Below are positions 41,947-53,985 of a DNA stretch of 64,000 bases, one piece after another; the first letter of the stretch is position 1, and each line of letters starts with the position of its first letter. The notes under the pieces were generated by a model that was not told the DNA's origin, made no database searches, and worked only from the letters and a program-made list of their open reading frames with translations. Source of the stretch: Lactarius indigo (taxonomy: Eukaryota > Basidiomycota > Agaricomycetes > Russulales > Russulaceae); assembly GCA_025766275.1 (NCBI GenBank), contig JAFKAC010000030.1, forward strand, positions 434,001 through 498,000, in the 5' to 3' direction. The position numbers and the translations under genes are program-made.

Positions 41947-44823
41947 GCACGTTGTCGCGCTTGTTTGAATTGGTCTAGCCGTAACGATACTTGTGGGATA
42001 GGAGAGGGTCTATCGGTCCAATCGGCGCGAGGGTTGAACCCTGATAAGAGAAAGAAGGGGGACTCCCTTGTGGTTTCATTGGGCCAATTGTTATGCGTGA
42101 ATTCCGCCATAGGCAGATAACGAACCCAATCGTCCTGCCGCTCATTTACCCAGAAGTGGAGGTATTGTTCTAGCCATTGATTTGTTCTTTCCGATTGGCC
42201 GTCGGTTCTGGGGTGATAAGCGGTTGAGATATTTTGGCTGATGCCAAGGATTTTACATATCTCTTGCATAAACTTGGATGCGAAACGAGGGTCTCGATCA
42301 CTGATAACGCGCGAGGGGAGTCCGAATCGTGGGAAAACGTGGGAAACGTACAGGGCAGCCGTTCCTTCAGCTGTTATTTCTTCATTACAAGGGATGAATA
42401 TAGCAGCTTTCGTGCAGTCATGATCTGTTACCGTTAGAATGGCATCATAACCGCGAGAGACAGGGAGTTTGGTAATAAAGTCCACTGCGATGGTTTCGAA
42501 TGGCAGGGCTTCCGGTTTGGGGTAAATGGGTTGTAGGGGTGCTTTGATTGGTCGGAGGTTGACTTTGTGTCGTTGGCACTCTGCGCATCCTTTGACATAG
42601 TCTATGACGTCATTTTTCATTTGCAGCCACCAGTAATGTCGTTCAGTGAGTTGAAGAGTGCGTTTGATACCTGGGTGACCGTAGACGGGAGAGTCATGGT
42701 GAGCGGCGATAATAGTGCATTTGTCATGGATGCCGCCGGTGACTACCCGGCGTCCGTCTTTGTACCATGTTCCTTCGATGTCTTTCAGCTTGTGAGCGTC
42801 AATCCAAGGCTCCAACTTAGCTGTGTCTTGTTCATAGATAGGGTGTTCCGGCGTCATTTCCACCGGTAGGATTTCAGGTCTCCAATGTAGGTGTCGCGGT
42901 TCCTCCAGTGTAGTGGCTCGTGCAAAAACGCTTTCTGGTAATACAGTTATCCCCTCGTTGTCGTTTTCTCCTTGGTCGTAATCTGGTCTTTGTGACAACG
43001 CGTCAGCGCGGCCATTAGAAGTCCCTTTTATGTGGTGAATCTCGAAGTCATATTCCGAGAGTTCAAGTACTTCCCTGGCTACACACCTACTGATCTTCTG
43101 TGGTGATTTCCAGTATTGTAAGTTAAGGTGGTCGGAGAATACTTTGATCTTGTGAGGGGAACCCGCTAAAAGGGGTCTCCAGTGACGGAAGGCCTTGACA
43201 ATTGCCAGTAGTTCGAGATCATAAATGTCGTAGTTTCGTTCGGCTTCGTTGAGAGTGGATGAGTAATAGCCGATAGGGTGTCGTTTTCCGTCTGCTTTGC
43301 GTTGAAGAAGGACTGCTCCCGTTGCAAAGCCTGATGCATCGACTTCTAGCTCAAATTGTTGGGTAAGATCTGGGTGTGCGAGAACAGGTTCGCTGGTGAC
43401 GAGGGTTTTGAGGTCTTGGAACGCCTTTTCTTCTTCGGTTCCCCAGTGCCATTCGGTGTCTTTGCGGGTGAGTTTGTTAAGGGGGCGTGCTTTGGTCGCG
43501 AAACCTCGTATGAAAGGACGGTAAAAATTGCAAAAACCGAGGAAAGAGCGGACATCCTTGACCTTGGTTGGCGTAGGCCAGTCCTTAATGCCGGAAATTT
43601 TGACGGGGTCCATGCGTGTCACCCCCTTTTCAAGGATTACCCCCAGGTAATCCATACGTGGGGAGTGGAAAAGGCATTTTTCGAGCTTGTAGTACAAATC
43701 GTGCTCCGCAGATACACGGAGTACGTCCTTGACAGCTTCAATATGATCTGATAAGGAATGATTGAGTCCCGTAGCGATACCAATATCGTTCATGTAAACG
43801 CAAATGACGGTGCCGCGTTTTTCATGTTTTGCGATAATGTCCCTGAAGATGAAATTCATCATTGTCTGGAACGTTGCCGGGGAGTTGGTTAGGCCGAAAA
43901 ACATCACCGTCGGTTCGAATAATCCGTAGCGCGTCTTAAACGCCGCCTTTTCTTCATCTCCTTCTTTGATCCGTATATTGTTATACCCCCATCTGACGTC
44001 AAGTTTAGTATAGATGTGGGCGTTGCTGAGGTCGGTGATGAGATCGGATATTAATGGAAGTGGATATTGGTTGCGAATGGTGACTGCGTTGATCTTCCGA
44101 TAGTCTTGTACAGGTTGCAGCTTTCCGTCCTTCTTTTTAATAAAGAAGAAGGACGACGCGTACGGAGATTTGGAGGGTCATATATATCCCTTCTTGAGTT
44201 GTTCATCGATCCACTCGCGCAGTTTCTTATCTTCTTCTTGGGTCATGGGGTATATTTTGCAATCAATTGCGTCAGCTGTCCCTGGTTTGAATTCAATAGC
44301 GTGATCCCAAGGCCTGCTCGGCGGAAACCTGTCCGATGCTTCTTCACTGAAGAGGCGTTCAAATTCACGATATTCCGGAGGTAACTCAGCTTTGGTAACA
44401 TATTGTTGGGCAGCTATAGCGAGGTCGGTGGCTGTAGCTCGGATTCGACATCCTTCTTCAAATTGCTGTCGCTGTTCATCTGTAATGACACAGGAGTGTA
44501 CTACTTTGTAGTCGTCGTTTTGGGCGGTAGTGGTTGCAATTGTGGATGTCGTTTTGAGATAGGGGTTGGTAGAGCGAATAATGATGGGAAGCATGTCTTC
44601 GTGAATAGCGGCTTGGGACCATTTGATATGGGGGTCGTAAATGGCGAGCCAAGGATATCCCAAGACAATGTCTTCATTGCCAATATCCGTAATAAGGAAG
44701 CGTATTTCCTTATGGATTCCTTTAGTTTGAACATCGACATCGGTATAATGAGTGATACGCCCCGATTTATTTTCTGTGTTGTCAATGTTCCATATTTTCT
44801 TCGGGACGTCGAGTAGTTTAGTC
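41947..44823 (-). pseudogene. Element F pol: RT, RNase H, integrase core
   Basis: Read on - from the solo LTR to A2. It begins with the end of protease (KIWNIDNTENKSG, VLGYPWLAIYDP). TGA 44178-44180 (GYI*PSKSPYASS) stands where C and E have an Arg codon. RT: catalytic box VYMNDIG (near 43805), where relatives have YMDD, so the first catalytic Asp of the box is Asn. RNase H (EVDASGFATGAVL) and integrase (GHPGI ... CAECQ, AVDFITKL, SDRDPRF, GQSERTNQW) are otherwise well preserved. The frame is cut by A2 after RLDQFKQARQR and resumes at 34043. Confidence 0.88.
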
Positions 44824-44828
44824 CCAAG

Positions 44829-45338
44829 TGTTACGGTACGGACTTGATGACTCATTACAAACGACTCACAACCGGTTATGACTACGGTCCGGTATCAGTA
44901 TTAGTCATGGACCTTTACATCGCATCAGTCAGCATAGTAGTTCGCATGTGATTGTGACTCATGTATGACTCACTCCTAGGATAGCCGTACTAGGGTTCGA
45001 GCTAGTTACGCTATTGGACACTTACTATTCCAGCGGCGCTTTAAAGCCCGCGTGTATCTGTATAAGTAGTTATGACGGAAGACCAAGAGTCCCCATCTTG
45101 GTCTTCTTCAATCCACCATCTTGATTTGTCTTCTGTTCTGCCTTAGTCCCCGACTAAGCGTGCCTCCGCTTCTATCCACCAAGGGATAGTACCTCTTTAC
45201 CTTGTACTGCAGTGTGTGCCGAAGTGCCCCTGTTCAGTCTGCGTTGGGTTGACACGTGATCCCCATTCGCCTAACTTCCGCTAAGTCGATTACGCCTATT
45301 TCGAGTCCAAGTCGGACTAACACCGGTGGAGCGTAACA
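44829..45338 (+). repeat. Solo LTR of the F family (510 bp), TSD CCAAG
   Basis: A complete LTR from TGTTACGGTACGG to GGAGCGTAACA, opposite in orientation to element F, in which it lies. CCAAG flanks it (44824-44828 and 45339-45343). It interrupts F protease, between the DSGATHCF active site and the flap region. Confidence 0.94.
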
Positions 45339-45550
45339 CCAAGTCCCATCCTTTTTGCGAAGGAGGGCTTCATAAAGCAGTGAGTCGCTCCTGAGTCGAC
45401 TAGTGCTCGTATGTCGGCCATTGCGTAACTGGTGCGAATCGATACTGGAACTCTCATAGAACGATAGCGAGTCATGATTACACTGTTACAATTAACTGCC
45501 CTCACCCAGGCCGATGGGTTCAGGCGTCCTGAAAACCCTCCTTCTTCCAC
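45339..45550 (-). pseudogene. Element F pol start and protease active site
   Basis: The frame overlaps the end of gag in the -1 phase (GGFSGRLNPSAWVRAV), followed by the retropepsin motif LVDSGATHCF. The shift heptamer GGGTTTT lies at 45532-45538 on -. The frame is cut by the solo LTR. Confidence 0.85.
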
Positions 45551-47484
45551 AACTGCTGGAGGATAATGTCTTTTACGTCGTCCGATTCTCCTGCTACTCC
45601 GTTGAGCCAGTCACTGGCGCGCTGTTGAGGGGGTACATCTTGAACCGCCCTAGTAGCAACTTCGGGTTCTTGTTGATGATAGTCAGTATCGATATACCGA
45701 CTAGTCGATGCTTGAGGCTGATAGCCTCCTCGGGGTTGTCTACAATCTCGAGCCATGTGTCCATCCTTTCCACAATTGTAGCAGGTGACTGGCCTTTGGT
45801 TACTACGTCCTCCTCCTCTTTGAAGGAATCCTCCTCTTGGTCGGTACGGGGGACGAGGGGCAAGTATATCTTCGGCCCCTGCGAGTCGCCCCCGAATTCG
45901 ATCTGCTGAAGTATCCATCGCGTTGGGATCTCGTGGTAAATTCCTCGGTTGCCAGGAACTCCTTGGTGGTCCCTGCCATTGTCGCTGCTGTCGTTGTCTT
46001 CCTTGCCCTTGTCCTGGAGGGACTCCCTTATTTAATACTGCTTTGAGGTGTAGGTATTGTTGTTGGCGAGTGGTGGTGGCTTCTTTCCATTCACGGTAGT
46101 TGCGGGGGTTGTCAAGAGTATAGACCTTCTCATAGAGGTCTTTTGGTAGTCCACTCGCGAATAAGTCGAGCGTTTGCGGGTCGTCGAGCCTATACTGAGC
46201 GCGGCGTATTAACTGTTCGAATTGAGTGCAATACTCATCTAGGTTGCCTCCGATCATTTTGACTCCCTTCTTAAGCTCGTATTGAGCTTGTTCTTGTTCC
46301 ATAGTGTTGCAGAAGCGCTGCATAAAGCTGCGCGTGACTTCATTCCATAGTCCTTCACTCGTACGAGGTATTCCTGCTTGTATCTGGCCATTAAGCCAGG
46401 TGAGCATAGCTAATACCCATTTGCTGACGTTGACGCCTTTGATGTATGATAGGAAGAGTAGGGCGCGTCGGTATGGTGTCGCCATAATGCCTTCGTCGGC
46501 ATTCATGCCCCAATAGACATGCCACTGGGTGAGAAATGCTTCGACTTTCGCGCGTTCCCTGTCGAATACTGTGGGGGCTTCGCCAGCTAGTTTATTACTC
46601 GGAGGGATGACGGGACCTGCACCTGGTAATCCCCCTCCAGGGTGTCCTCCTCCGGGAGGTCCTCCTGGGAATCCTCCAGGGAATCCTCCGAATCCGGGTC
46701 CCCTTGATGGAGGTCCTCCTCCGCCTCCTGGTAGGTCGCCAGGGGGTCCGCCTCCTCCGCTAGGGGGGTCGGCTACGTCTGGTCCGATGGCACAATGGAT
46801 TGCTACGTCGTCGTCGGTCATTTGGTGACCGGTATAAGGATTGATAGGGGCCAAGTTGGCTCGTGATTCTTCTGCTATACGTCTTTGTTCTTCGAGGGCT
46901 ATTTGATCCCTCTCTTCAGTGGTGAGCTGCGCCTCTTCATGTGTGATGGTAGCGGTTGCCATTGCAACTGCTGGGCTGTGAATGTGGATTATTTCTGGCT
47001 CGGGTTGGTGAATGGTAAGAGACTCAGTTCGTTGTATGATGTGTTCGCCAATAGCTCCTAGGCTGGCGTCTTCCGCTGGCGTATTCCCTCTACTTGGAGA
47101 TTGCTCACTGTTGGAGGTTTCTTCTCCACTAATTCCTTCGTCGGTGTGTTCTTGTGTTTGTCCGTCGATAGGACCGTAGTCTGCGCGACTATTAAGCTCT
47201 CGCGCATCGATGTCACAGTTGTAATGTCTTCCTGCTGGTCGCACGATATCCCAGCGATGGTCTATAGGATTCCAAGTAGCCTCCGTCCAACAGAGGTGAT
47301 CGAAATTGAACTCAACGGGTCAAAAACGGTTTGGACCGTTAAATTTCACAAAATACCCGGTGTCTTCTCCTCGTTGTCTCCACTGAGCTGCTCCTAGGAA
47401 TCTCGTTGGTACGTTGCGATCTCCTCTTCGTTCAATATGATAGGGACGGAAGGACGTCCACTGGTCTCTGGTCGAGTACACCAC
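45520..47484 (-). pseudogene. Gag of element F (one nonsense codon)
   Basis: The frame opens behind the LTR without ATG. GTG 47484 has A at -3 and G at +4. TGA 47320-47322 interrupts NRF*PVEF where C and D have an Arg codon. The MAT start seen in C and D is present (near 46963; MATATITHEE). One out-of-frame ATG (47206-47208) lies upstream of it. The linker is Gly/Pro-rich; the gag domain starts VFDRERAKVEAFLTQW. The zinc knuckle CYNCGKDGHMARDC is near 45745-45786. Gag ends TGA at 45520-45522. Confidence 0.86.
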
Positions 47485-47504
47485 GATGAGGATCTTGGTC
47501 TTAA

Positions 47505-48014
47505 TGTTACGCTCCACCGGCGTTAGTCCGACTTGGACTCGAAATAGGCGTAATCGACTTAGCGGAAGTTAGGCGAATGGGGATCACGTGTCAACCCAAC
47601 GCAGACTGAACAGGGGCACTTCGGCACACACTGCAGTACAAGGTAAAGAGGTACTATCCCTTGGTGGATAGAAGCGGAGGCACGCTTAGTCGGGGACTAA
47701 GGCAGAACAGAAGACGAATCAAGATGGTGGATTGAAGAAGACCAAGATGGAGACTCTTGGTCTTCCGTCGTAACTACTTATACAGATACACGCGGGCTTT
47801 AAAGCGCCGCTGGAATAGTAAGTGTCCAATAGCGTAACTAGCTCGAACCCTAGTATGGCTATCCTAGGAGTGAGTCATACATGAGTCACAATCACATGCG
47901 AACTACTATGCTGACTGATGCGATGTAAAGGTCCATGACTAATACTGATACCGGACCGTAGTCATAACCGGTCATGAGTCGTTTGTAATGAGTCATCAAG
48001 TCCGTACCGTAACA
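47505..48014 (-). repeat. 5' LTR of element F (510 bp) and PBS
   Basis: Read on -. Behind it lies the PBS AAGACCAAGAT (complement of 47492-47502), matching the predicted mRNA 5' end ATCTTGGTCTT in the LTR. Seven transitions separate it from the 3' LTR. Confidence 0.93.
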
Positions 48015-48792
48015 GAAGGCTCATTATCGCCTCAACGAACCACAAACCATCGATCTCTTCACGTCGGGACTGCCCAAGGAACTGTTCAAAAACGCGTTCC
48101 AGTTCGATGACCCCGTCACATTCGATGATTGGAAGAGGGCGGTCTTCAAGAGACAGAAAAACTATATACACCTCAAGGCAAGGCTCAACGAGTACAAGAA
48201 TACACCCACGCAGCCGAAGAAACAGAGCGGGAACGCAGGATGGGCACTCCCGCAGAACTTACCACAGACAAATCCCTGGGCCATGGACACCTCAGCAGAC
48301 CGTGCCAAGGTGCAGCTGGCGGGATCGGAAGATGTCGACTTCAACAAACTACCCCATCACGATTGGTCTGCACCCCCCTTCCCACCAAGAGGAGGGCTGG
48401 GAGCACGAGGAAGGGGCAGGGGAGGATCTCGGCGAGATTTAAGGAACGTCCTCTGCTATAACTGTAATGCCCCGGGGCATCTCTCACGAAATTGCCCCTA
48501 TCCGAGAAACCAGAGGCAATGGCACAACCCGCCTTCTAGCAGCCGAATGACTGAAACCGCCTGGCCATCACAGTGGCCGGGATCCCCAGGCCCCACGTCT
48601 CAATATGAACCATCGCTACCGGGATACGCAACACCGGCGCCCAGTGCGACGCCCGCACCACAAATTAACGCAGCAAAAACGGCAGGAGAACAAGCGAAGG
48701 AATGGCTAACACAGGTGGCCAATAGTACGGACAAGGTGAAGGACCTCATACTTCAAGACCTGTGGGGAAAAGAGGGTTTTCAGAGCGCCTGA
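48015..48792 (+). pseudogene. Gag of element C, C-terminal piece
   Basis: It resumes after element F (AHYRLNEPQTIDLF...), with GAAG as the duplicated bases. It contains the zinc knuckle CYNCNAPGHLSRNC (about 48458-48499) and ends FQSA-TGA at 48790-48792 over the GGGTTTT heptamer (48774-48780). It is very close to E gag, so C and E are one family. Confidence 0.87.
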
Positions 48793-51265
48793 ACCCGTCA
48801 GTCTGGGTGAGGGCCTTACGATGTAATTCTGTAATTGTGACAACGCGCTATCGATCTCTACGAATTCCAGTGACTGTCCAAACGAATTACCAAACGACTG
48901 AAACAAACACTCTAGTAGACTCTGGAGCTACCGACAACTTTATCAAGCCAAGCATGGCCACCAAGGCAGGAATCCCGATATGGCCATTAGAAACACCTCG
49001 CAAGATCTGGAATATAGACAATACGGAAAACAAAGCTGGGTTAATCACTCATTACGTTAACCTAGAGGTAAAAACACGAGGACAGGTTAAGAAAATGACC
49101 TTCCTGGTCACCGATCTCGGCAGCGAAGACATGGTACTGGGCTATCCATGGCTAAGCGCCTTCGAGCCCACCATTAGTTGGGCCACAGCGACCATGCATC
49201 CCAACACGCATCCAGTGGTACTGGCAACCACTGAGGAACTACTCACGGCACCCACGATCCGGGCTCTAGTCACAATGGAAAAGGAGTCAATCATCCGGGA
49301 GTTGGAAGACGAAGAAACAGTTCTGGTGCGAGCCACCACCTCAACGGAGTTAGCAATATCGGCGAAGCAGCAACAAACGGCAGCTGTGCTGCCGCCTGTG
49401 TACGCAGAGTACAGCACGTTGTTTAACGAACAGGCTTCACACCGCTTCCCTCCATCACGACCTTGGGATCACGCTATCGATTTTAAACCATCGGCGCCAG
49501 CGTCAATAGACTGCAAGATATACCCCATGACGCAGAAAGAGGAAGGGGAGCTGAAGGACTTCCTTGACGAAAAGCTGAAGCAAGGGTATCTGCGCCCTTC
49601 CATCTCCCCGTATGCATCCTCCTTTTTCTTTATCAAAAAGAAGGACGGAAAACTGCGCCCGGTACAGGACTATCGGGTCATTAACTCTCACACTATCCGC
49701 AACCAATACCCGCTGCCGCTCATTCAGGACCTCATCCTCGACCTCAGTAACGCCCACATCTATACGAAACTTGACATCCGCTGGGGCTACAACAACATCT
49801 GAATCCGTGATGGCGACCAGGAGAAAGCGGCTTTCAAGACCAAGTTCGGACTCTTCGAACCAACGGTCATGTTCTTCGGTCTCACCAACTCCCCCGCCAC
49901 CTTCCAAGCCATGATGAACCATATTTATTGTGACACAATCGCAAAACACGAACGTCTGGGCACTACGATACGTGTTTATATGGATGACATTGGCATCGCC
50001 ACTCACTTCGACCATGATTTGGCAGCCCACGTCGCTGCTGTACGTGACGTTCTACATGTCGTGCAGGAACACGATCTGTACTTCAAACTCGAGAAGTGCT
50101 TGTTCCATCAACCGCGGATGGATTACCTGGGGGTAATCCTTGAGAGGGGGGTGACTCGAATGGACCCGGTAAAAGTTCAGGGGATTAAGGACTGGCCAAC
50201 GCCGACGAAAGTCAAGGACGTCCGATCCTTCCTCAGATTTTGCAACTTTTACCGCCTTTTCATCCGCGGATTCGCAACCCATGCTAAGCCACTTACCAAG
50301 TTAACACGCAAAGACGAAGAATGGCGCTGGACAGAAGAAGAAGACAAGGCATTCAACACTCTCAAACGCCTTGTAACCGAAGAACCAGTGCTGGCACACC
50401 CAGTCCTCCAAGACCCATTTGAACTAGAGGTTGACGCCTCGGGATACGCGGTGGGAGCCGTACTGCTACAACAAAAATCTGACGGAAAGCGACACCCTAT
50501 AGGCTATTACTCGGCCACGCTCTCAGAAGCGGAACGCAATTACGATATTTACGACTTAGAATTGCTTGCAATAGTCAAAGCCCTGCGAAACTGGAGGCCA
50601 CTACTCGCGGGAGCCCCACATAAGATCAAAATCTATTCAGACCACCTCAATCTACAATATTGGAAATCGCCACAAAAGATTAGTAGGCGAGTCGCAAGGG
50701 AAGTGCTCGAGCTCTCCGAATATGACTTCGAGATTCATCACATCAAGGGAAAGAACAACGGAAGGGCAGATGCCCTTTCGCGACGTCCAGATTATGACCA
50801 AGGAGTTACCGACAACAGCGAGGTCGTTGTTCTACCCCCCGAAGTCTTTGTAAGGACTCTCAACACGGCGCGCACCTTCGTGGCAAACCCAAATTTACTA
50901 CAACCGCGTCACCAACAAGACTATGAAGTGATCAAAATGTGGGTGGACCCCATTACATTCCATACCCCATCACCGGGCCCGACGGAGTAGAGAGGGACAC
51001 GTCGCACGTCCAGATCATCGGAGGGGCGGACCCCATAATACTGGGAGTCATACCGGGCTCACCTCACGTGTACGGTAAGCCCTTCTATGCTGAGCCGCAC
51101 GTATCAGCCGCTCTCCGCCCCCAATACCCACATGAAGATCTCGTCATCTTCGCGGCTGACAAGATCACCGACCACGCTCTCAATCGCATCAACGACGAGT
51201 CCCTCACCGCCGAAGTCACGCGCTATCGCGCGGCGAGTTACGAACTCGACCAACTTTGCACCTGA
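48762..51265 (+). pseudogene. Pol of element C with integrase deleted
   Basis: The -1 frame after gag. Protease LVDSGATDNF (about 48909). RT is interrupted by TGA 49800-49802 (NNI*IRDGD); catalytic YMDD is at about 49978. RNase H EVDASGYAVGAVL. At about 50945 the sequence jumps from KMWVDP directly to the C-terminal extension (TFHTPSPG in one frame, YIPYPITGPDG in the next). Compared with E about 2.1 kb is gone, covering the integrase, the chromodomain and part of the extension. GACCCC-AT is common to both ends, so a short-homology deletion is likely. The extension is open from 50939 to TGA 51263-51265. Confidence 0.88.
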
Positions 51266-51431
51266 GTTAGTCAACTCCGGGCGATGATCGAGTGCGCGCA
51301 GGACGACAAGCGCGACTCCATCTATCGGCTGGAGCGCGCCACGGCATTGGAGAGGATCGCTGACGAGCAGCGCGACTGGCCACCAAGGGACTTCCGGTGA
51401 GCCTGGGGTCTCACGCTTAGAAGGGAGGTGA

Positions 51432-51953
51432 TGTCACGTTTCGACTTGTATGGACTGTTTGACGTGAAACCCTTACTGTACCGGTTGCAACTACGGCGGT
51501 AAGGTAGATTAGTTGCGGACTTTACTACGGTGATACGGTAGTGCGATAGGAGATACGGGACTGATTGCTGACTGATGACCTACGCCACTAATACTGGTAC
51601 TAGTAGTAGTAGGGTTTGAGTCGTTTCTGCGATACGTTGGACGCTACTATACTGTGACTCATAGCAGCGCTTGTAAGCCTGCTCGATATGTATTTAAGCT
51701 GTCTTGTGAAGACCAAGATACGCCATCTTGGTCTTCTTGAATTGTCACTTGTTTCTATCTCTCTCTTCATTCTGTGCTGTCTTTCGACTCTATCGTGTTC
51801 TATCAAGTAGAACGGCTTCAAGTGTGCCTCCGCGCATTCACCAGCATATACGTCTTGGACCTTCGTGTCTTCAAGCTAGACTCTCGAGATTATTGCTAAG
51901 TTGTTACCGCCTCTATCGAGCTCAAGTCGAGCTGACGTCGTGACGGCATTACA
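51432..51953 (+). repeat. 3' LTR of element C (522 bp)
   Basis: It is preceded by the purine tract GAAGGGAGGTGA (51420-51431) and differs from the 5' LTR at 4 positions (3 CpG). It is followed by the TSD CAGCA. Confidence 0.94.
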
Positions 51954-53759
51954 CAGCATGTGGTTGCTCCGATGCCTGTAACATCAAGGTGTGGACAACT
52001 TGAATTGGCCTGTTCAATGGCCCTGTATGTGTTACATGTGCTGGGCTATGAGACTATAAGACAACAGTCACTGTCAATAGTATCTGACATACCTGGGAAA
52101 TCTCTTGCCCACTATGCAGATGAGCCTTATATGAATTGGGATTTGCCATGAAGGCCATCCCCGCTGATAGCGGAACGTCCGTATCTCCTGTCCTACACCT
52201 CATGTGCTCTGCTGAGAAGTTGCCATCCATTATGAAGGTTCGGATGAGTTGATTCCTTCGAGCAAGTCAATACTGAGATATTTGACATGTTCTCAATGAA
52301 TACATACGGCTTATCATTATATCTGGTCCTCCAATCATCTGGTAGATTGATGCCTGGCTGTGGACAGGCTGGACAGAATATGGCCATGGACCCTTCATTA
52401 GCGGATGTCCCTGTGTGCTGATGTCCCAAACCACTTTCAATCCTATTCTTCAAGTCCCTCCATTGTCGGGATGCCCTCAAGAGCTGTTTGTAGAGGTTCT
52501 ATATGTCTCCATCAATAAGATGTTATGCAGTATCAGGATAGCATTGATACTTACCGGGACATGGTCAGGGAACATCTGATTGGTGATGCTCTGAAGCTTA
52601 GAATAGTACTGTTGTGCAGTTGTCTTGCACTCCAGGTTGTCAGCCAAGAAGTCATCCAGAACTGAGAAGGTGAATGCAGTCTCAATCTGCTTGAAGGTTG
52701 AAGGAAATATTCCAGCTTGGAGTAGTTGCTCATCATTGGCACCAGCGTTGGGGCATATGCAGAAGAGTACATCCATATCAAAGACACCTGTTTGATTGAC
52801 AACGGTGATGAGCGGGTTTCCCGACATTGTGGTCTGAGTGCGTCGTGTGTTTCCCTCAGAGGGATCCAACACATCCCCAGCAAAGTCAAACAATGTGTCT
52901 GAAATCCCAGGCATATCTTCAAGAGTTTGTGACAAAGGCTGCGGACCTCCCGATGAATGAGCCTGCTCTTCCTCAACAGATACAAGTGATGCAGAACGAG
53001 TCTGACGGGACGTCCGCTTTCTGCGCTGTGTCCCATCTGACGCTTGGTGTCCCTATGGATATATGAGTATATGTGGGATTCATATATCTGATATGTTCAT
53101 ACCTCCACTGTAAGTGGACATGGCCTCCCATCATGACCAAAGCAGAGCTTAAATCCAATTGACATTAATGACATTGGTGCAAAGTGTGTGCCAGTCCAGC
53201 GGGACATCCGATGGAATGGGGATCGCATATGTGTTTGAAGGCAACATTCCTTGCAGAAGTACTTTCCTCCAATACAATCGGAGCACTTGATTTGCATTGA
53301 ACTGGTACACATAGAGCAATTTGGAGCACTTGTCAGACCCTCCATCTCAAGCAACAGGTGGATGTATCTGCTCCACATGTCTGTCCACTGGCTCATTGGT
53401 GTCTATGAATAATCAGAAGTCCGACAATGATCATAGGAGGTTTGTGGACATACACTTTGTTGGGGCTGGGATTCCTCTGCTTGAAAGTCTTGCAAATCAG
53501 GTTCATATGGCTCTATGTGGTGAAGGGTATGTGATTCCTCTATCCCATGTGGTGAGTCCCTGGATGACTGCGACTGTACTGTCTCCATAGTGGTCTCCAC
53601 TCCAGTTTGAGACATTGAAGCTTGACCTGACTTCCCCTTCTTTAAGTGGAAAGGGACTTCCTTTACAGTGGTACGGAGTCCCCGCTTAGTCTTCCGTGTC
53701 TGGTTAACAACCTCAACAACATCTCCCATGGGAATGGTGAAGGTATTCTTTGGAGGCAT
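51954..53759 (-). pseudogene. KDZ transposase, CxC2 and N-terminal exons
   Basis: ATG 53759 (MPPKNTFTIPMGD). Exon 1 runs to 53103 and holds the CxC2 cysteine cluster (CSMC ... CSDC ... CKEC ... H ... H, about 53330-53200). TAG 53403-53405 interrupts it (SDYS*TPMSQW); the same frame continues, so it is a nonsense mutation. Introns: 53053-53102, 52499-52554, 52256-52307, 52046-52092, all GT-AG and frame-keeping. Exon 2 has a Ser-rich insert and TFSVLDDFLADN; exon 3 IFCPACPQPGINLP; exon 4 the first catalytic Asp in IMDGNFSAEHM. Exon 5 (STCNTYRAIEQAN) is cut by element C at CAGCA and resumes at 23113. The assignment to the CxC2-KDZ group rests on recognised motifs. Confidence 0.88.
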
Positions 53760-53985
53760 TATGAATGGAAATGGATAGAATGAAGATGGTGTGAATGAAG
53801 GTCAATGGGTGACATGCATTATCTCCGTTCTTAAATATACCTGAGCATCCTCAATGATCTATACACCTGGTTGATCCACTAGTGGTGTTGTCCAACCTTC
53901 AAATCTGAAACCAGTCCCAATGTGAAACCCTACATGAGACAGTACGACCACAGTACAATAGTCTACATCAAGGGGAACCTTCTAA

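Larger units (their letters stand above)
31790..48014 (-). mobile_element. Gypsy chromovirus F (interrupted), reverse orientation
   Basis: Two 510-bp LTRs (31790-32299 and 47505-48014) differ at 7 sites, 6 of them CpG. The ends TGTTACG ... CGTAACA form 7-bp inverted termini. The host sequence GAAG is repeated on both sides (31786-31789 and 48015-48018), so the duplication is 4 bp. Element A2 and a solo LTR of its own family are inserted in pol. Gag-pol carries TGA codons at 47320, 44178 and 32737. Confidence 0.93.
23114..51953 (+). mobile_element. Gypsy chromovirus C (interrupted), TSD CAGCA
   Basis: Two 522-bp LTRs (23114-23635 and 51432-51953) differ at 4 sites. CAGCA flanks both ends (23109-23113 and 51954-51958). 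Its gag is cut by the copia element (23818-30662) and by gypsy F (31790-48014). Pol has lost integrase and chromodomain through a deletion near 50950. Stops at 31157, 31718, 49800 and 51263 sit at or near Arg codons of relatives. C therefore could not have moved on its own in this state. It interrupts the KDZ transposase exon encoding ATTCCHGFF. Confidence 0.93.

Noticed and set aside
46600..46800. Gly/Pro-rich repetitive DNA in F gag as a satellite or CRISPR-like repeat
   Set aside because: It encodes the low-complexity linker found in gag of C, D, E and F. There are no regular repeat-spacer units.
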